Counted from the first letter of the stretch, positions 44,961-53,260 are shown. The stretch: 61,886 nt of DNA from an uncultured Clostridia bacterium (GCA_947624285.1 CANQJS010000008.1:1-61886); one strand, 5' to 3'. Notes: a model not told the origin generated them from the sequence alone. Translations and numbers: made by a program.

Positions 44961-46153
44961 TTTTCTTGTGCTCCGTAATTAAATCTGCCGTCATAAACGC
45001 CTTTGATAAGCTCGTCTGCAACGGTACAGTAGATTTTTGTAACGCTCGGGAATTTTTTGTTGACATATGCTTTTTTAAAGCTTTCCGTTTTTTCGGCGGG
45101 GACTGTTTTTCCCTGCTCTATCGCGCCGTAGATCTCCCGCGCGGTTTTGCCGTAAACAGCGGGAATATCTTTCCAAAAATCAATGTAAAAGCCCCGTTCG
45201 TCGATATATTTTTCGCCGTCGAAGCAGTAGATATAAATGGGAAGCTCTTTCAAAAGCGCCTCATAGATTATGGAGCTGTAATCGGTTATAACGAAATCGC
45301 AAACACACATAAAATCCATTCCGATGAAGCTGCCGCCGACCGCTTTATTTTCTTTCGAGTCCGTGTAGATTTCCTCAAGCCCCGAATCAATAATATGATG
45401 CTTAACAACAAGATTAAAGCGGCTGAAATCCACGGAGTCAACAAGCTCTTCGGTTTTTTGACGAAGCTGCGCCGTATCCTGCGGGTTGTCGCGGAATGTG
45501 GGAACATAAAGTATTGTTTTTCTGCCGTTATTCAGCTGAGGATATGCGGAATATACGGCTTTTTTTGTTTTTTCATTCTCGCCTTCATCGGTGAGATAAT
45601 CCATCCGCGGAATCCCTATTGGTATGAATTTTTCCTCGGGCTGACCGAAAGCCTCGGCAAAATGCTTCACGCATTCGTCGCCGCTCGTTGCGATAAGGTC
45701 ATAATTTTCGTGCATTTTAAAGGCGCGGGCAACCTTGCTTGAGCTGCCGCCCTCCATATCGAGTATTGATTTCCCGAATCGCTTGAATGAGCCGAGGGCG
45801 TGCCACATCTGAATTATTTTAAGCTCTTTTTTATGCTTGAGCATACAGGCTAATATACAATAGCCGTCGAGTATGACGACCTTTGAGGTGGCAAGGGCGT
45901 TCATCTGCCGCAGCATCTCAAAAAAATAGCTTATTTTGCCGATAAGCCCGCTCGGTATCATTTTGCAAAGCACCGTTATCTCATACTGAGGATAATCGGC
46001 TTTAAGCTCATCGATAAGATAACGGAAATCGAGAGAGGGCTTTTCGCTTTGTCGGGAGATGAACGAGATCTTATTCCGCGTTTTTTTCAGCTTGAAAAAG
46101 GAATAGATTATCCCCATAAAAAATCCGAACAGCTTCGCAAATACGCCTATCAC
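44957..46153 (-). CDS. CDP-glycerol glycerophosphotransferase-like protein (upstream)
   Basis: 398 aa paralogue of the next gene. Seen: IQMWHALGSFKRFGKSI, GIPRMDYLTDEG, and FVITDYSSIIYEALLKELPI. Begins at GTG 46153 with a GAGATAAG site. A short hydrophobic N-terminal stretch (AKLFGFFMGIIYSFF) suggests membrane association. A TagH-type export ATPase lies 7 kb away. Confidence 0.85.
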   Translation of the reverse strand: MIGVFAKLFGFFMGIIYSFFKLKKTRNKISFISRQSEKPSLDFRYLIDELKADYPQYEITVLCKMIPSGLIGKISYFFEMLRQMNALATSKVVILDGYCILACMLKHKKELKIIQMWHALGSFKRFGKSILDMEGGSSSKVARAFKMHENYDLIATSGDECVKHFAEAFGQPEEKFIPIGIPRMDYLTDEGENEKTKKAVYSAYPQLNNGRKTILYVPTFRDNPQDTAQLRQKTEELVDSVDFSRFNLVVKHHIIDSGLEEIYTDSKENKAVGGSFIGMDFMCVCDFVITDYSSIIYEALLKELPIYIYCFDGEKYIDERGFYIDFWKDIPAVYGKTAREIYGAIEQGKTVPAEKTESFKKAYVNKKFPSVTKIYCTVADELIKGVYDGRFNYGAQEK

Positions 46154-46210
46154 CTTATCTCACTTCCCGTCTGCCTGTTTATCTGTTAAATCGGTTTTAC
46201 CTCGTGCCGT

Positions 46211-47464
46211 TTATTCGTAAAGAGGGTATTTCGCGCATATTTCGGCTACACCGTTTAGAATATGAGCTTTGCTGTTTTCAAAATCGGTAACGGCAAGGTG
46301 GATATACTCGGCGATCTTATCAAAATCCGCCTCGTTGAGCCCCCTCGTGGTAGCCGCCGGTGTGCCTATGCGCACGCCCGATGTTACGAACGGTGAAAGC
46401 GGCTCGTTCGGCACGGTGTTTTTATTGAGGGTGATATGCACCTCGTCAAGCCTTGCCTCAAGCTCCTTGCCCGTAACGCCCGTGCCGATAAGCGACAGGA
46501 GCATAAGATGATTGTCCGTTCCGCCGGAAACAAGATTGAAGCCTCTTTGAATAAGGCCTTTCGCAAGCGCTTTCGCGTTGTTTATGACTCTCTGCTGGTA
46601 TTCCTTAAATTCGGGCTTCAAAGCCTCGCCGAAGCAGACCGCCTTGCCTGCGATAACATGCATAAGAGGACCGCCCTGTGTGCCGGGGAACACGGCGGAA
46701 TTTAGCTTTTTGATGAGATATTCGTTATTGCACAGGATAAGCCCGCCCCTCGGACCTCTCAATGTCTTGTGCGTGGTGGTGGTCACAACATCGGCATACG
46801 GAACGGGATTTTGATGAAGCCCCGCCGCGACAAGTCCGGCAATATGAGCCATATCCACCATAAGCATCGCGCCGTTGGCGTGGGCGATATCCGCCATGGT
46901 TTTGAAATCAATTGCTCTCGGATAAGCGGACGCGCCTGCCACGATGAGCTTCGGCTTTACCTTTGAGACCTGCTTTGCCAAAGCGTTTAGATCAATATAT
47001 CCCTCGTCGTTCACGCCGTAGGGCACAAAATTAAAATACCTTCCGCTTATATTCGCGGGAGAGCCGTGGGTGAGATGACCGCCGTTGTCAAGGCTCATAC
47101 CCATAACCGTATCGCCGGGGTTGAGCAGAGCGAGATAAACGGCGGTGTTCGCCTGAGCGCCCGAATGAGGCTGAACATTTGCGAAATTCGCGCCGAAAAG
47201 CTCGCAGGCTCTTTTTATCGCTATATTTTCAACGATATCAACATATTGGCAACCGCCGTAATACCGCTTTGCGGGAAGACCCTCGGCATATTTATTTGTG
47301 AGCACGCTTCCCATTGCCGCCATTACCTGCGGGGAAACAAGATTTTCGGAGGCGATAAGCTCTATGTTTTCACGCTGGCGCGTCAGTTCCTGCGCCATTG
47401 CCCGTGCGACCTCGCCGTCCGTTTCCGCGACCTTTGCTATTGAATCGTAGTAATCTGAATACAT
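46211..47464 (-). CDS. glyA: Serine hydroxymethyltransferase
   Basis: Interconverts serine and glycine with one-carbon transfer to tetrahydrofolate. Seen: [20 protein letters not shown], the PLP Lys in [17 protein letters not shown], and [24 protein letters not shown] 47464 gives 417 aa, the family length, with AAGGAG nearby; a 40-residue upstream extension reading into the terminator region is rejected. Confidence 0.98.
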   Translation of the reverse strand: MYSDYYDSIAKVAETDGEVARAMAQELTRQRENIELIASENLVSPQVMAAMGSVLTNKYAEGLPAKRYYGGCQYVDIVENIAIKRACELFGANFANVQPHSGAQANTAVYLALLNPGDTVMGMSLDNGGHLTHGSPANISGRYFNFVPYGVNDEGYIDLNALAKQVSKVKPKLIVAGASAYPRAIDFKTMADIAHANGAMLMVDMAHIAGLVAAGLHQNPVPYADVVTTTTHKTLRGPRGGLILCNNEYLIKKLNSAVFPGTQGGPLMHVIAGKAVCFGEALKPEFKEYQQRVINNAKALAKGLIQRGFNLVSGGTDNHLMLLSLIGTGVTGKELEARLDEVHITLNKNTVPNEPLSPFVTSGVRIGTPAATTRGLNEADFDKIAEYIHLAVTDFENSKAHILNGVAEICAKYPLYE

Positions 47465-47493
47465 TGCAATTCTCCTTGTTAAATATTGTAAAT

Positions 47494-47522
47494 ATGATAA
47501 CATAACAAAAGTTTTAATACAA
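47494..47522 (-). promoter_or_regulatory. Promoter of glyA
   Basis: Minus strand: -35 TTGTAT (47522-47517), 17 nt, -10 TATCAT (47499-47494). Confidence 0.65.
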
Positions 47523-47527
47523 GACCC

Positions 47528-47577
47528 CGATAAGAAAAAAACAAGACTCTTCGCCCGCGAAAGCCAAAGAGCCTTTT
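47528..47577 (-). terminator. Terminator upstream of glyA
   Basis: An imperfect stem AAGGCTCTTTG with CGAAGAGTCTT around a GC-rich loop, followed on the minus strand by seven T. It ends the gene at 47606-48481. Confidence 0.7.
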
Positions 47578-47605
47578 TCGTCATTTTCCGTTTGAAAGCC
47601 GTTTT

Positions 47606-48481
47606 TTATTCTTCCTCGATGCCTGAATAGGTAAAATCCGTTTCGCGGGTAACCTCAAGCCGTATCGTCACATTGATGGTGTTGCCCATAAAGGAGACCT
47701 TGCCGTCCAAAGTAACGGGAACGGAAACATAAAGCTGTGAGAGGCAGGCGTTTTCATTGACCTTTGCGGTGATTTCGGTGTCGCCTATCGTTGCGGTAAC
47801 GCTTTGAACATCAAAAACATTCGCGGCGTTTTCATTACCCGACTGTTGACCGCCGTTTGCGGAGGAAAAGTCGAAAGTGAGCATATTTTCAATATGCCGT
47901 AATATCCCGTTCACATCAAGATAAGCGGAGTGGCGCGGCACAAATTCCGATATGTCGCCGTCGGGCTTTTTAATGATTTCCATGAGCTTTAACCCGTCCG
48001 CGCTCTCTTTCTTGATCGAAAACGATACGACGGTATCATCGTCTGCTCTGCTGACGGAATTAAGATAAAGACCGCCGCCGTATTCATTCGGAAGTTCATT
48101 TCCGGCGGGGCGCATCACCTGATAGGGAGCGGCGCCGGAGCCGTCGGAAAGAAAGCCGTTTACGAAATTATAGCTTTCAAAAGCTGTCTCCTGCTGACCG
48201 ACCTCATAGCCTAAGAGCTTTATTATCATATCCTTCAGCGTTTTTGCCGAGGTATCTAGCGATTTGAATTTTATCACGGTGGTTTCGTTGGCGGTAAAAT
48301 TCTTTTCGTTTTGCGTGCGCTTTGTCACTTCGGCATAATATTGCGCCGCATCCTCTATGTCCGCGTTTTCCTTTATGGAGGGCAATCCGTTTCCCGAAAT
48401 AACGCCCGTAAACCGAAGCACGGCTATCGCCGCCGCCGCGACCGCCGCAATACTTATTAAAGCTATAAGAATTTTCTTCAT
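47606..48481 (-). CDS. Hypothetical membrane-anchored protein, 291 aa
   Basis: I do not recognise the family. The N-terminus (KKILIALISIAAVAAAAIAV) is a signal anchor, so the rest is extracellular. The body is mostly beta-strand-like, with no Cys in the mature part except one near residue 245. It has its own promoter and terminator, so it is a single-gene unit, divergent from yebC. Confidence 0.65.
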   Translation of the reverse strand: MKKILIALISIAAVAAAAIAVLRFTGVISGNGLPSIKENADIEDAAQYYAEVTKRTQNEKNFTANETTVIKFKSLDTSAKTLKDMIIKLLGYEVGQQETAFESYNFVNGFLSDGSGAAPYQVMRPAGNELPNEYGGGLYLNSVSRADDDTVVSFSIKKESADGLKLMEIIKKPDGDISEFVPRHSAYLDVNGILRHIENMLTFDFSSANGGQQSGNENAANVFDVQSVTATIGDTEITAKVNENACLSQLYVSVPVTLDGKVSFMGNTINVTIRLEVTRETDFTYSGIEEE

Positions 48482-48534
48482 AAAATAGCCTCCCGCTCAG
48501 CCCCATCAAAAAGGCTGTTTAAGATATTGTTTCC

Positions 48535-48562
48535 ATTCTACCATAAAAAAATTATTTGTAAA
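48535..48562 (-). promoter_or_regulatory. Promoter of the 47606-48481 gene
   Basis: Minus strand: -35 TTTACA (48562-48557), 16 nt, -10 TAGAAT (48540-48535). Confidence 0.6.
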
Positions 48563-48573
48563 CATTTTTTCTC

Positions 48574-48602
48574 TTGAAAGGGTAAAGCATATGTGCTAAA
48601 AT
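48574..48602 (+). promoter_or_regulatory. Promoter of yebC
   Basis: -35 TTGAAA (48574-48579), 17 nt, -10 TAAAAT (48597-48602), 31 nt before the ATG. Confidence 0.75.
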
Positions 48603-48633
48603 TATTGCAGATTTTTTAAAGGAAGCGTTATAT

Positions 48634-49377
48634 ATGAGCGGACATTCCAAATGGAGCACGATAAAAAGAAAGAAAGGCGCAAACGACGCCGCAAGGGCAA
48701 AGGTTTTCACCAAAATCGGCAGAGAGCTTGCCGTTGCGGTTAAAAACGGCGGAGCAGACCCGAATGTAAATTCAAAGCTTAAGGATGTTATCGCCAAGGC
48801 GAAGCAAAACAATGTGCCGAACGACAATATCGAGCGTATGCTCAAGAAAGCCGCAGGCGAAACCGGCGGAGCGGACTATGAGGAAATAATCTACGAGGGC
48901 TACGGTCCGAGCGGCGTGGCGGTAATCGTTGAGGCGCTTACGGATAACAGAAACAGAACGGCGGGCGAAGTAAGGCATTATTTTGACAAGGCGGGCGGAA
49001 ATATGGGCAACCCCGGCTCCGTTACCTTTATGTTTTCCCGCGAGGGCGTTATCCTCATTGAAAAAGAGGATGTTGATGAGGAAGCGCTTATGATGGACGC
49101 TATCGAGGCGGGAGCGACCGATTTTCTTTCCGACGATGATGATGTTTTTGAAATCAGGACGGTTGCTAACGATGTGGGCGCGATACGCGACGATTTGGAG
49201 GCAAAGGGCTATAAGACCATTTCCAGCGAGCCCGCGTATATTCCTTCCACCTACACGCGCCTTGAAAGCCAGGACGATATGTGGAAAATGAGCAGAATGA
49301 TAGATATGTTTGAAGAAAACGACGATGTTCAGAATATCTGGCACAATTGGGAAAACGAGGACGATTACGAAGGCTGA
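48634..49377 (+). CDS. yebC: YebC/PmpR family protein
   Basis: 247 aa with the diagnostic start MSGHSKWSTIKRKKGANDA, then GYGPSGVAVIVEALTDNRNRT and the C-terminal VFEIRTVANDVGAIRDDLEAKG. Family members were described as transcription regulators; more recently YebC-type proteins were linked to relieving ribosome stalling on proline stretches. Monocistronic, with promoter and terminator. Confidence 0.95.
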   Translation: MSGHSKWSTIKRKKGANDAARAKVFTKIGRELAVAVKNGGADPNVNSKLKDVIAKAKQNNVPNDNIERMLKKAAGETGGADYEEIIYEGYGPSGVAVIVEALTDNRNRTAGEVRHYFDKAGGNMGNPGSVTFMFSREGVILIEKEDVDEEALMMDAIEAGATDFLSDDDDVFEIRTVANDVGAIRDDLEAKGYKTISSEPAYIPSTYTRLESQDDMWKMSRMIDMFEENDDVQNIWHNWENEDDYEG

Positions 49378-49391
49378 TCTCGCAATTTTCG

Positions 49392-49422
49392 GCTCCGAAG
49401 CACGCGCTTTCGGAGCTTTTTT
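49392..49422 (+). terminator. Terminator of yebC
   Basis: GCTCCGAAGC (49392-49401) pairs with GCTTTCGGAGC (49406-49416) with one bulge, followed by TTTTTT. Confidence 0.85.
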
Positions 49423-49440
49423 GTATTTTTTTGCGTAAAA

Positions 49441-49467
49441 AAATCCCTCCGAAATTCGGAGGGATTT
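49441..49467. terminator. Second, bidirectional terminator hairpin
   Basis: A near-perfect palindrome AAATCCCTCCGAA with TTCGGAGGGATTT, flanked by TTTTAC on the minus strand. It ends the minus-strand gene at 49508 and insulates it from yebC. Confidence 0.75.
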
Positions 49468-49507
49468 AATATGTAAAGCCATATGCCTTTACAGATATTT
49501 TATCGGC

Positions 49508-50788
49508 TTACTGCGTGAGCAGATCGATATTTTTTACGATGAGATCAAAGAAATGCTCAACGATCTCCTTATCCTGCTCGTTGCCCCTTACGCACATTGA
49601 TATTGTGAGCTCTTTTCTCACGGATGTGACCGACAGGAGCGCGTAGGGCTTGTATTTTACCGCCCCGCTCATAAAGCCGTCCGTAGGCTCATGACCGTTC
49701 AGCGCGAGCTTATCCACCTCAAGTATGCCGATATTGCTCATAGCCAGCAAGGGATTTGCGTAGCCTATCTTTATAACCTCCTCGGAGGCGGCGAGAGGCA
49801 TTATTTTATAGCCGAACGACAGCAGCGGCAGCCCGTGCAGACCCAAGAACTTATCCTCCTTAAACATATTGGAGGAATAGACAACATAGTTGAGCGTTTC
49901 AAAAATGGTGGCGCCTCTCTCGGGGACCTTGCACTGCATCCACGCGGTGTGGTTGGTTACGCCCTGATTTTTCGAGCTTTTTAGGTGACGCCTTAAATCG
50001 ACGGCGCAGGAGATGGAAATACTTTCCTTCGGGTCAAAATCGGCAAGCTCATAAAGAGAGTAGAAATACGCCGTAAGCAGCATTTCGTTTATTGTTGCGC
50101 CGTATTTTTTGCCCGTGAAGCGTATTTCGTCAAATTTGGAGGCGGGTATTTTTCTTTTGGCGATAAAGGATTTATCCTTAATACTGTTTGGAGTAAATGG
50201 AAATCCGTGATTATCCTTAGAATTTATATTCTTGTAAAGATTTTTAGCCATATACTTTTCGCCCGAGGAAAAATCCTCGTAAACGGACTCGTAGGCGCGT
50301 GTGCCCGTTCTTAAAGCGATGGGGCTTATGCCCTTTTCAACATAATCCGTATAGCTTTGGCATAGGGTTTTCATAAAGTATTTAAGGTCGCCGCCGTCCA
50401 TACACATATGATTTTCAACAACGCATAAAACGGATTTTCCGCTGTGCCTGAACACCGCCACATGCATTTGTATATCCGCCTCGGGCGGGATATACTGCAT
50501 AAGGAAGCTGTTTATCTCGTCCTCAAGCTCGTCCTCGCTGACATCCTTGACCGTGAGCACATCTTCTATCCTGTAATCCTTGACCGCCCAATAAGGAGAT
50601 ATTCTGTTGTCGGTAAATGATGAATGCAGCACGGGAGCTTTTTCAAAAAAGCAGATGAGCACCGTTTTGAGCGCCTCGATATCTATCTCGAAATCGTAAC
50701 GAAGCTCAACATGCACCATTCTGTCGTTATAATCGCGGAAAAGATAGTGCATCTTATCCCAAAGCTCTGCGTTTAATTTTCTTGCCAT
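49508..50788 (-). CDS. Condensation/acyltransferase-fold protein (CAT-like superfamily)
   Basis: 426 aa, cytoplasmic. An HxxxDG active-site motif is present in VENHMCMDGGDLKYF near residue 130, the hallmark of the fold shared by chloramphenicol acetyltransferase, NRPS condensation domains and PapA5/alcohol acetyltransferases. The second-half scaffold (SISCAVDLRRHL, with YANPLLAMSNIGILE as bridge region) also fits. It is a free-standing protein without carrier domains nearby. The acyl donor and acceptor are unknown. Its start overlaps the membrane protein gene by 16 nt. Confidence 0.72.
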   Translation of the reverse strand: MARKLNAELWDKMHYLFRDYNDRMVHVELRYDFEIDIEALKTVLICFFEKAPVLHSSFTDNRISPYWAVKDYRIEDVLTVKDVSEDELEDEINSFLMQYIPPEADIQMHVAVFRHSGKSVLCVVENHMCMDGGDLKYFMKTLCQSYTDYVEKGISPIALRTGTRAYESVYEDFSSGEKYMAKNLYKNINSKDNHGFPFTPNSIKDKSFIAKRKIPASKFDEIRFTGKKYGATINEMLLTAYFYSLYELADFDPKESISISCAVDLRRHLKSSKNQGVTNHTAWMQCKVPERGATIFETLNYVVYSSNMFKEDKFLGLHGLPLLSFGYKIMPLAASEEVIKIGYANPLLAMSNIGILEVDKLALNGHEPTDGFMSGAVKYKPYALLSVTSVRKELTISMCVRGNEQDKEIVEHFFDLIVKNIDLLTQ

Positions 50789-51585
50789 GCGTCAACGACC
50801 TCCTGATTGTAGCGTCTGTTTTTAAGCACGGAAGCGTACATAATAACAACATCCAAAAACAGTGAAAGGATTATGAGTATCCAGCCCGTGCTCCACGAAA
50901 GAACATGGAGTGCGGAAAGGATTATATAAAGCATTGCGGCAATTATCGGGATATAGATCAGATAATATATTATCGCAAATCTCACCTTTGTTATGTAGGC
51001 ATACGCGCCGTCCGCAACAAACATAAGCGCAACGCCCGCGATAAGGATTACCCAGCTTCTTGAAAAGCCCAGCGCCACGAGGCTGAAAAGGAACACCGCA
51101 ACCGAAAGTATCATAATATCGCCGGCAAGCAAAATCCTTGCGAAGATGTGGAAGATACGCTTAAACGAGGTTATTTTCTTAACGCCGAGCGATATGATGT
51201 AGACTAACCAAAGCAATATACCGTCAACGATTATAAGCCAGGTATGCCCCCAACTGTCGGTGCTGAAGCTCAAGGCGAAAAACAGAATGATCATACCGAT
51301 AAAATAGATGACCGAGCCGATAGCCCTTGTGATCACACGGGCTTTGGCGCGCTTTTTTGCCACCTGACGGGCATGGTACTTTTTATACTCATCGGCAATA
51401 TCCTGATGCTCGCTTATAATTAAATCCGTTATGACTCTTTGATTTGTTATTCCTCGGCGGGACACCTCAAGGTATCTCGCGTTCATTTCATCAAGCAGTT
51501 CTCTTTTGAATTTATACAGAATTTTATCATTCCCTCTGTCGGGCAGAGATTGATCGAGATATTCGATAAACTGTTGCATATTCAA
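50773..51585 (-). CDS. Polytopic membrane protein, DUF1700/HAAS-like N-terminus
   Basis: 270 aa. Residues 1-75 form a soluble helical domain (QFIEYLDQSLPDRGNDK to ADEYKKYHARQ) resembling the N-terminal regulatory/adaptor domain found in DUF1700-type proteins. It is followed by roughly six membrane segments from about residue 87 (VIYFIGMIILFFALS) to the end. It begins the two-gene unit with the condensation-fold protein, so the pair may act on a membrane lipid. That role is inference. Confidence 0.6.
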   Translation of the reverse strand: MNMQQFIEYLDQSLPDRGNDKILYKFKRELLDEMNARYLEVSRRGITNQRVITDLIISEHQDIADEYKKYHARQVAKKRAKARVITRAIGSVIYFIGMIILFFALSFSTDSWGHTWLIIVDGILLWLVYIISLGVKKITSFKRIFHIFARILLAGDIMILSVAVFLFSLVALGFSRSWVILIAGVALMFVADGAYAYITKVRFAIIYYLIYIPIIAAMLYIILSALHVLSWSTGWILIILSLFLDVVIMYASVLKNRRYNQEVVDAWQEN

Positions 51586-51698
51586 CCCCCTGATATCAGT
51601 TAGATTTTATTAACCTGATTTTACCACAAACGGCAAAACTTTTCAATACGGCGGAGTTATAAAATTTCTATATATCGGAAACGACAGCAGATTTCCAA

Positions 51699-51727
51699 TT
51701 GATTTTTGAATTTGTATTTTGTATAAT
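51699..51727 (+). promoter_or_regulatory. Promoter of the small-peptide mRNA
   Basis: -35 TTGATT (51699-51704), 17 nt, -10 TATAAT (51722-51727). Transcription would start near 51734, just before a GGACA/TGTCC hairpin (51735-51750) that caps the 5' end. Confidence 0.75.
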
Positions 51728-51752
51728 TTATTCAGGACATTAAGTTGTCCGG

Positions 51753-51816
51753 CAGGGAGCTATCACTGATAACGGTAGGCGGTTAGTCCTCTTTTAACAG
51801 AGGGCAGTGCCCTCTG
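51753..51816 (+). promoter_or_regulatory. Structured 5' leader of peptide mRNA
   Basis: Contains CAGGGAGCT (51753-51761), which matches inversely the downstream AGCTCCCTG (51975-51983), allowing 5'-3' long-range pairing, and a perfect 8-bp hairpin CAGAGGGC/GCCCTCTG (51798-51805, 51809-51816) eleven bases before the ribosome site. Confidence 0.6.
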
Positions 51817-51838
51817 ATTGATATTAGGGGGTGATGCT

Positions 51839-51910
51839 ATGGAGTTGTTTGCAATTATTGCTATAATTCTCTTTGCAGCCACGGGCTACATAGTAAGCAT
51901 AAAAAAATAA
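51839..51910 (+). CDS. Small hydrophobic peptide, type I toxin-like (23 aa)
   Basis: ATG 51839 has an AGGGGGTGAT ribosome site just upstream. The peptide starts MELFAIIAIILF, is one membrane-spanning helix and ends in Lys-Lys, as in type I toxins that insert in the membrane (TxpA/Fst/holin-like). Its 3' untranslated region is covered by an antisense transcript with its own consensus promoter. No protein homology could be checked. Confidence 0.65.
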   Translation: MELFAIIAIILFAATGYIVSIKK

Positions 51911-51986
51911 CCGCCAAGCCCTTGAAAAGTTAGCGGTTATTTATTAATCGTCCGGGGCTAACCGTCTATCGGAAAGCTCCCTGTTC
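51901..51986 (-). ncRNA. Candidate antisense antitoxin RNA
   Basis: A minus-strand RNA predicted to start near 51986 and to stop after about 85 nt at an intrinsic terminator (stem AAATAACCGC with GCGGTTATTT, 51905-51914 and 51933-51942, then seven U). Fully antisense to the 3' part of the peptide mRNA if that RNA reads on to the hairpin at 51998-52014. Overlap layout is like TxpA/RatA. Confidence 0.6.
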
Positions 51987-51992
51987 ACTTAT

Positions 51993-52021
51993 ATTGTAAA
52001 GCGGATAACGCTTTTTGTCAA
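51993..52021 (-). promoter_or_regulatory. Consensus promoter of the antisense RNA
   Basis: Minus strand: -35 TTGACA (52021-52016), 17 nt, -10 TACAAT (51998-51993). Its spacer contains a 6-bp hairpin AAAGCG/CGCTTT followed by TT (51998-52016), which could end the plus-strand mRNA. Confidence 0.85.
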
Positions 52022-52052
52022 GAGCATATTTGAATTGCGCAGCAAAGCTTAT

Positions 52053-52087
52053 AATAAAATCCTGCCTTTAACAGGCAGGATTTTATT
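52053..52087 (-). terminator. Terminator of the Cro/CI-type regulator
   Basis: A 14-bp perfect stem AATAAAATCCTGCC/GGCAGGATTTTATT with a 7-nt loop; the gene's stop codon lies inside the stem. Confidence 0.8.
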
Positions 52088-52292
52088 CTTTATCATTTTT
52101 TATATATATTAAAATATCTTCGACTCTGCAATCAAGAATGAAGCATAATTCATTAAGCGTTTTTGTTGTAATTGCCTCGCCGTGCTTCATTCTATGGAGC
52201 GTATTTGCGGGAATCCCGTGCTTAAAAATCAAGGCATATTCCGTTATTCCTTTTTTATTTAAGGTTTTATAAAACGGCTCGTAAGAAATCAT
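52083..52292 (-). CDS. Small Cro/CI-type HTH regulator, 69 aa
   Basis: A single helix-turn-helix covers nearly the whole protein: YALIFKHGIPANTLHRMKHGEA, then TTKTLNELCFILDCRVEDIL, typical of YozG-like XRE proteins. No effector domain. It is divergent from the threonine-rich lipoprotein gene and may control it, through the inverted repeat TATACT-N10-AGTATA at that promoter (inference). Confidence 0.85.
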   Translation of the reverse strand: MISYEPFYKTLNKKGITEYALIFKHGIPANTLHRMKHGEAITTKTLNELCFILDCRVEDILIYIKNDKE

Positions 52293-52343
52293 ATGCTATC
52301 ATCTCTTAATATAGTATATGAATAAAATAACATAACTAATCTC

Positions 52344-52372
52344 TTGACTATACTAAATATATTGAGTATAAT
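52344..52372 (+). promoter_or_regulatory. Promoter with internal inverted repeat, upstream of lipoprotein
   Basis: -35 TTGACT (52344-52349), 17 nt, -10 TATAAT (52367-52372). Between them TATACT and AGTATA form an inverted repeat across the spacer: a candidate operator for the adjacent HTH protein. Confidence 0.7.
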
Positions 52373-52471
52373 CTATGTATGTTCTATCTGTTGAGCACTG
52401 CTTATTACCAAAACTATGTTTAATGTGCGATTTCGACTGTAAATGTATATTTTTAGGAGGATATTAAAACT

Positions 52472-53260
52472 ATGAAGAAAACAATTATCAGTGTCCTGCT
52501 CGTAGTCCTTGCGGTATGCCTGCTTACGGCTTGCGCCGCCCGCGCACCCGCCGACTCAACAGCGACACAAAACGAAACCGAGGTCGCTAAAGACATAACG
52601 CCGGCCGACGACACCGCCGTCGAAGACAGCGAAACGACCGACAAAGTCGACACCGAGCCGACGACTGTTCCCGATAAGCAAACCGTCACCGAACAGAAAA
52701 AAGCCGAAACCACGACTGCCGAAGGCGTCGTAAAGCCCAACACGACTAAACACACAACCGCTCCCGCCGCGACTAAGCGCGCCGAGACAACTACCAAAAA
52801 GCGTGTCGAGACCACCACGACAAAGCGTGTTGAAACGACAACGACAGTCAAAAAGCCTGCCGTCACTACGACACAAAAGCATACGGAGCCTACGACGGCT
52901 AAAAAGCCGACTCCGACCACAAAGGCTCCGACAACACAAAAACCAAAACCTGCTACCACGGTACATCAGCATACTTACAAAGCCGTGTATCGTGAGGAAC
53001 CCGTCTACGAGGAACAGCCTCGATACAAATGCGTACAACACACATACTGTTCTGTATGCGGACTGGACTTCACTGAAATCGGTCGTAAAACAGGGCAAAG
53101 TGAGGTAGATGTATCCGGCGACCACCTCGCCATTCACCCATACCATCACGGTGTAGGCAAACTCGTAGAAGAACTTATCGGCTACGAAAAAGTTCAAGTC
53201 GGTACGAAAAAAGTCATTGACCATTACGAGTGTACGGGTTGCGGAGCCGTGAAGAAATAA
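52472..53260 (+). CDS. Lipoprotein with Thr-rich stalk and Cys/His module
   Basis: 262 aa, exported. Signal peptide ends in a lipobox LLTAC. Residues about 30-165 are a low-complexity stalk rich in Thr, Lys, Glu and Pro (repeats such as KRVETTTT). The last about 95 residues form a compact module with HQHTY, YCSVCGLDF, HPYHHG and YECTGCGAVK, two CxxC pairs suggesting zinc binding, plus two related strands (YREEPVYEEQ / YEKVQVGTKK), perhaps an internal duplication. I recall similar Cys modules in Firmicutes surface proteins but cannot check. AGGAGG precedes ATG 52472. Confidence 0.75.
   Translation: MKKTIISVLLVVLAVCLLTACAARAPADSTATQNETEVAKDITPADDTAVEDSETTDKVDTEPTTVPDKQTVTEQKKAETTTAEGVVKPNTTKHTTAPAATKRAETTTKKRVETTTTKRVETTTTVKKPAVTTTQKHTEPTTAKKPTPTTKAPTTQKPKPATTVHQHTYKAVYREEPVYEEQPRYKCVQHTYCSVCGLDFTEIGRKTGQSEVDVSGDHLAIHPYHHGVGKLVEELIGYEKVQVGTKKVIDHYECTGCGAVKK

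Noticed and set aside
44966-45742. 258-codon plus-strand frame
   Set aside because: Antisense of the CDP-glycerol transferase-like gene; no motif and no ribosome site.
47465-47584. 40-residue N-terminal extension of GlyA
   Set aside because: Runs through the glyA promoter and upstream terminator; family length and ribosome site support ATG 47464.
48772-49482. 236-codon minus-strand frame opposite yebC
   Set aside because: yebC has promoter, ribosome site, family motifs and terminator; the antisense has none.
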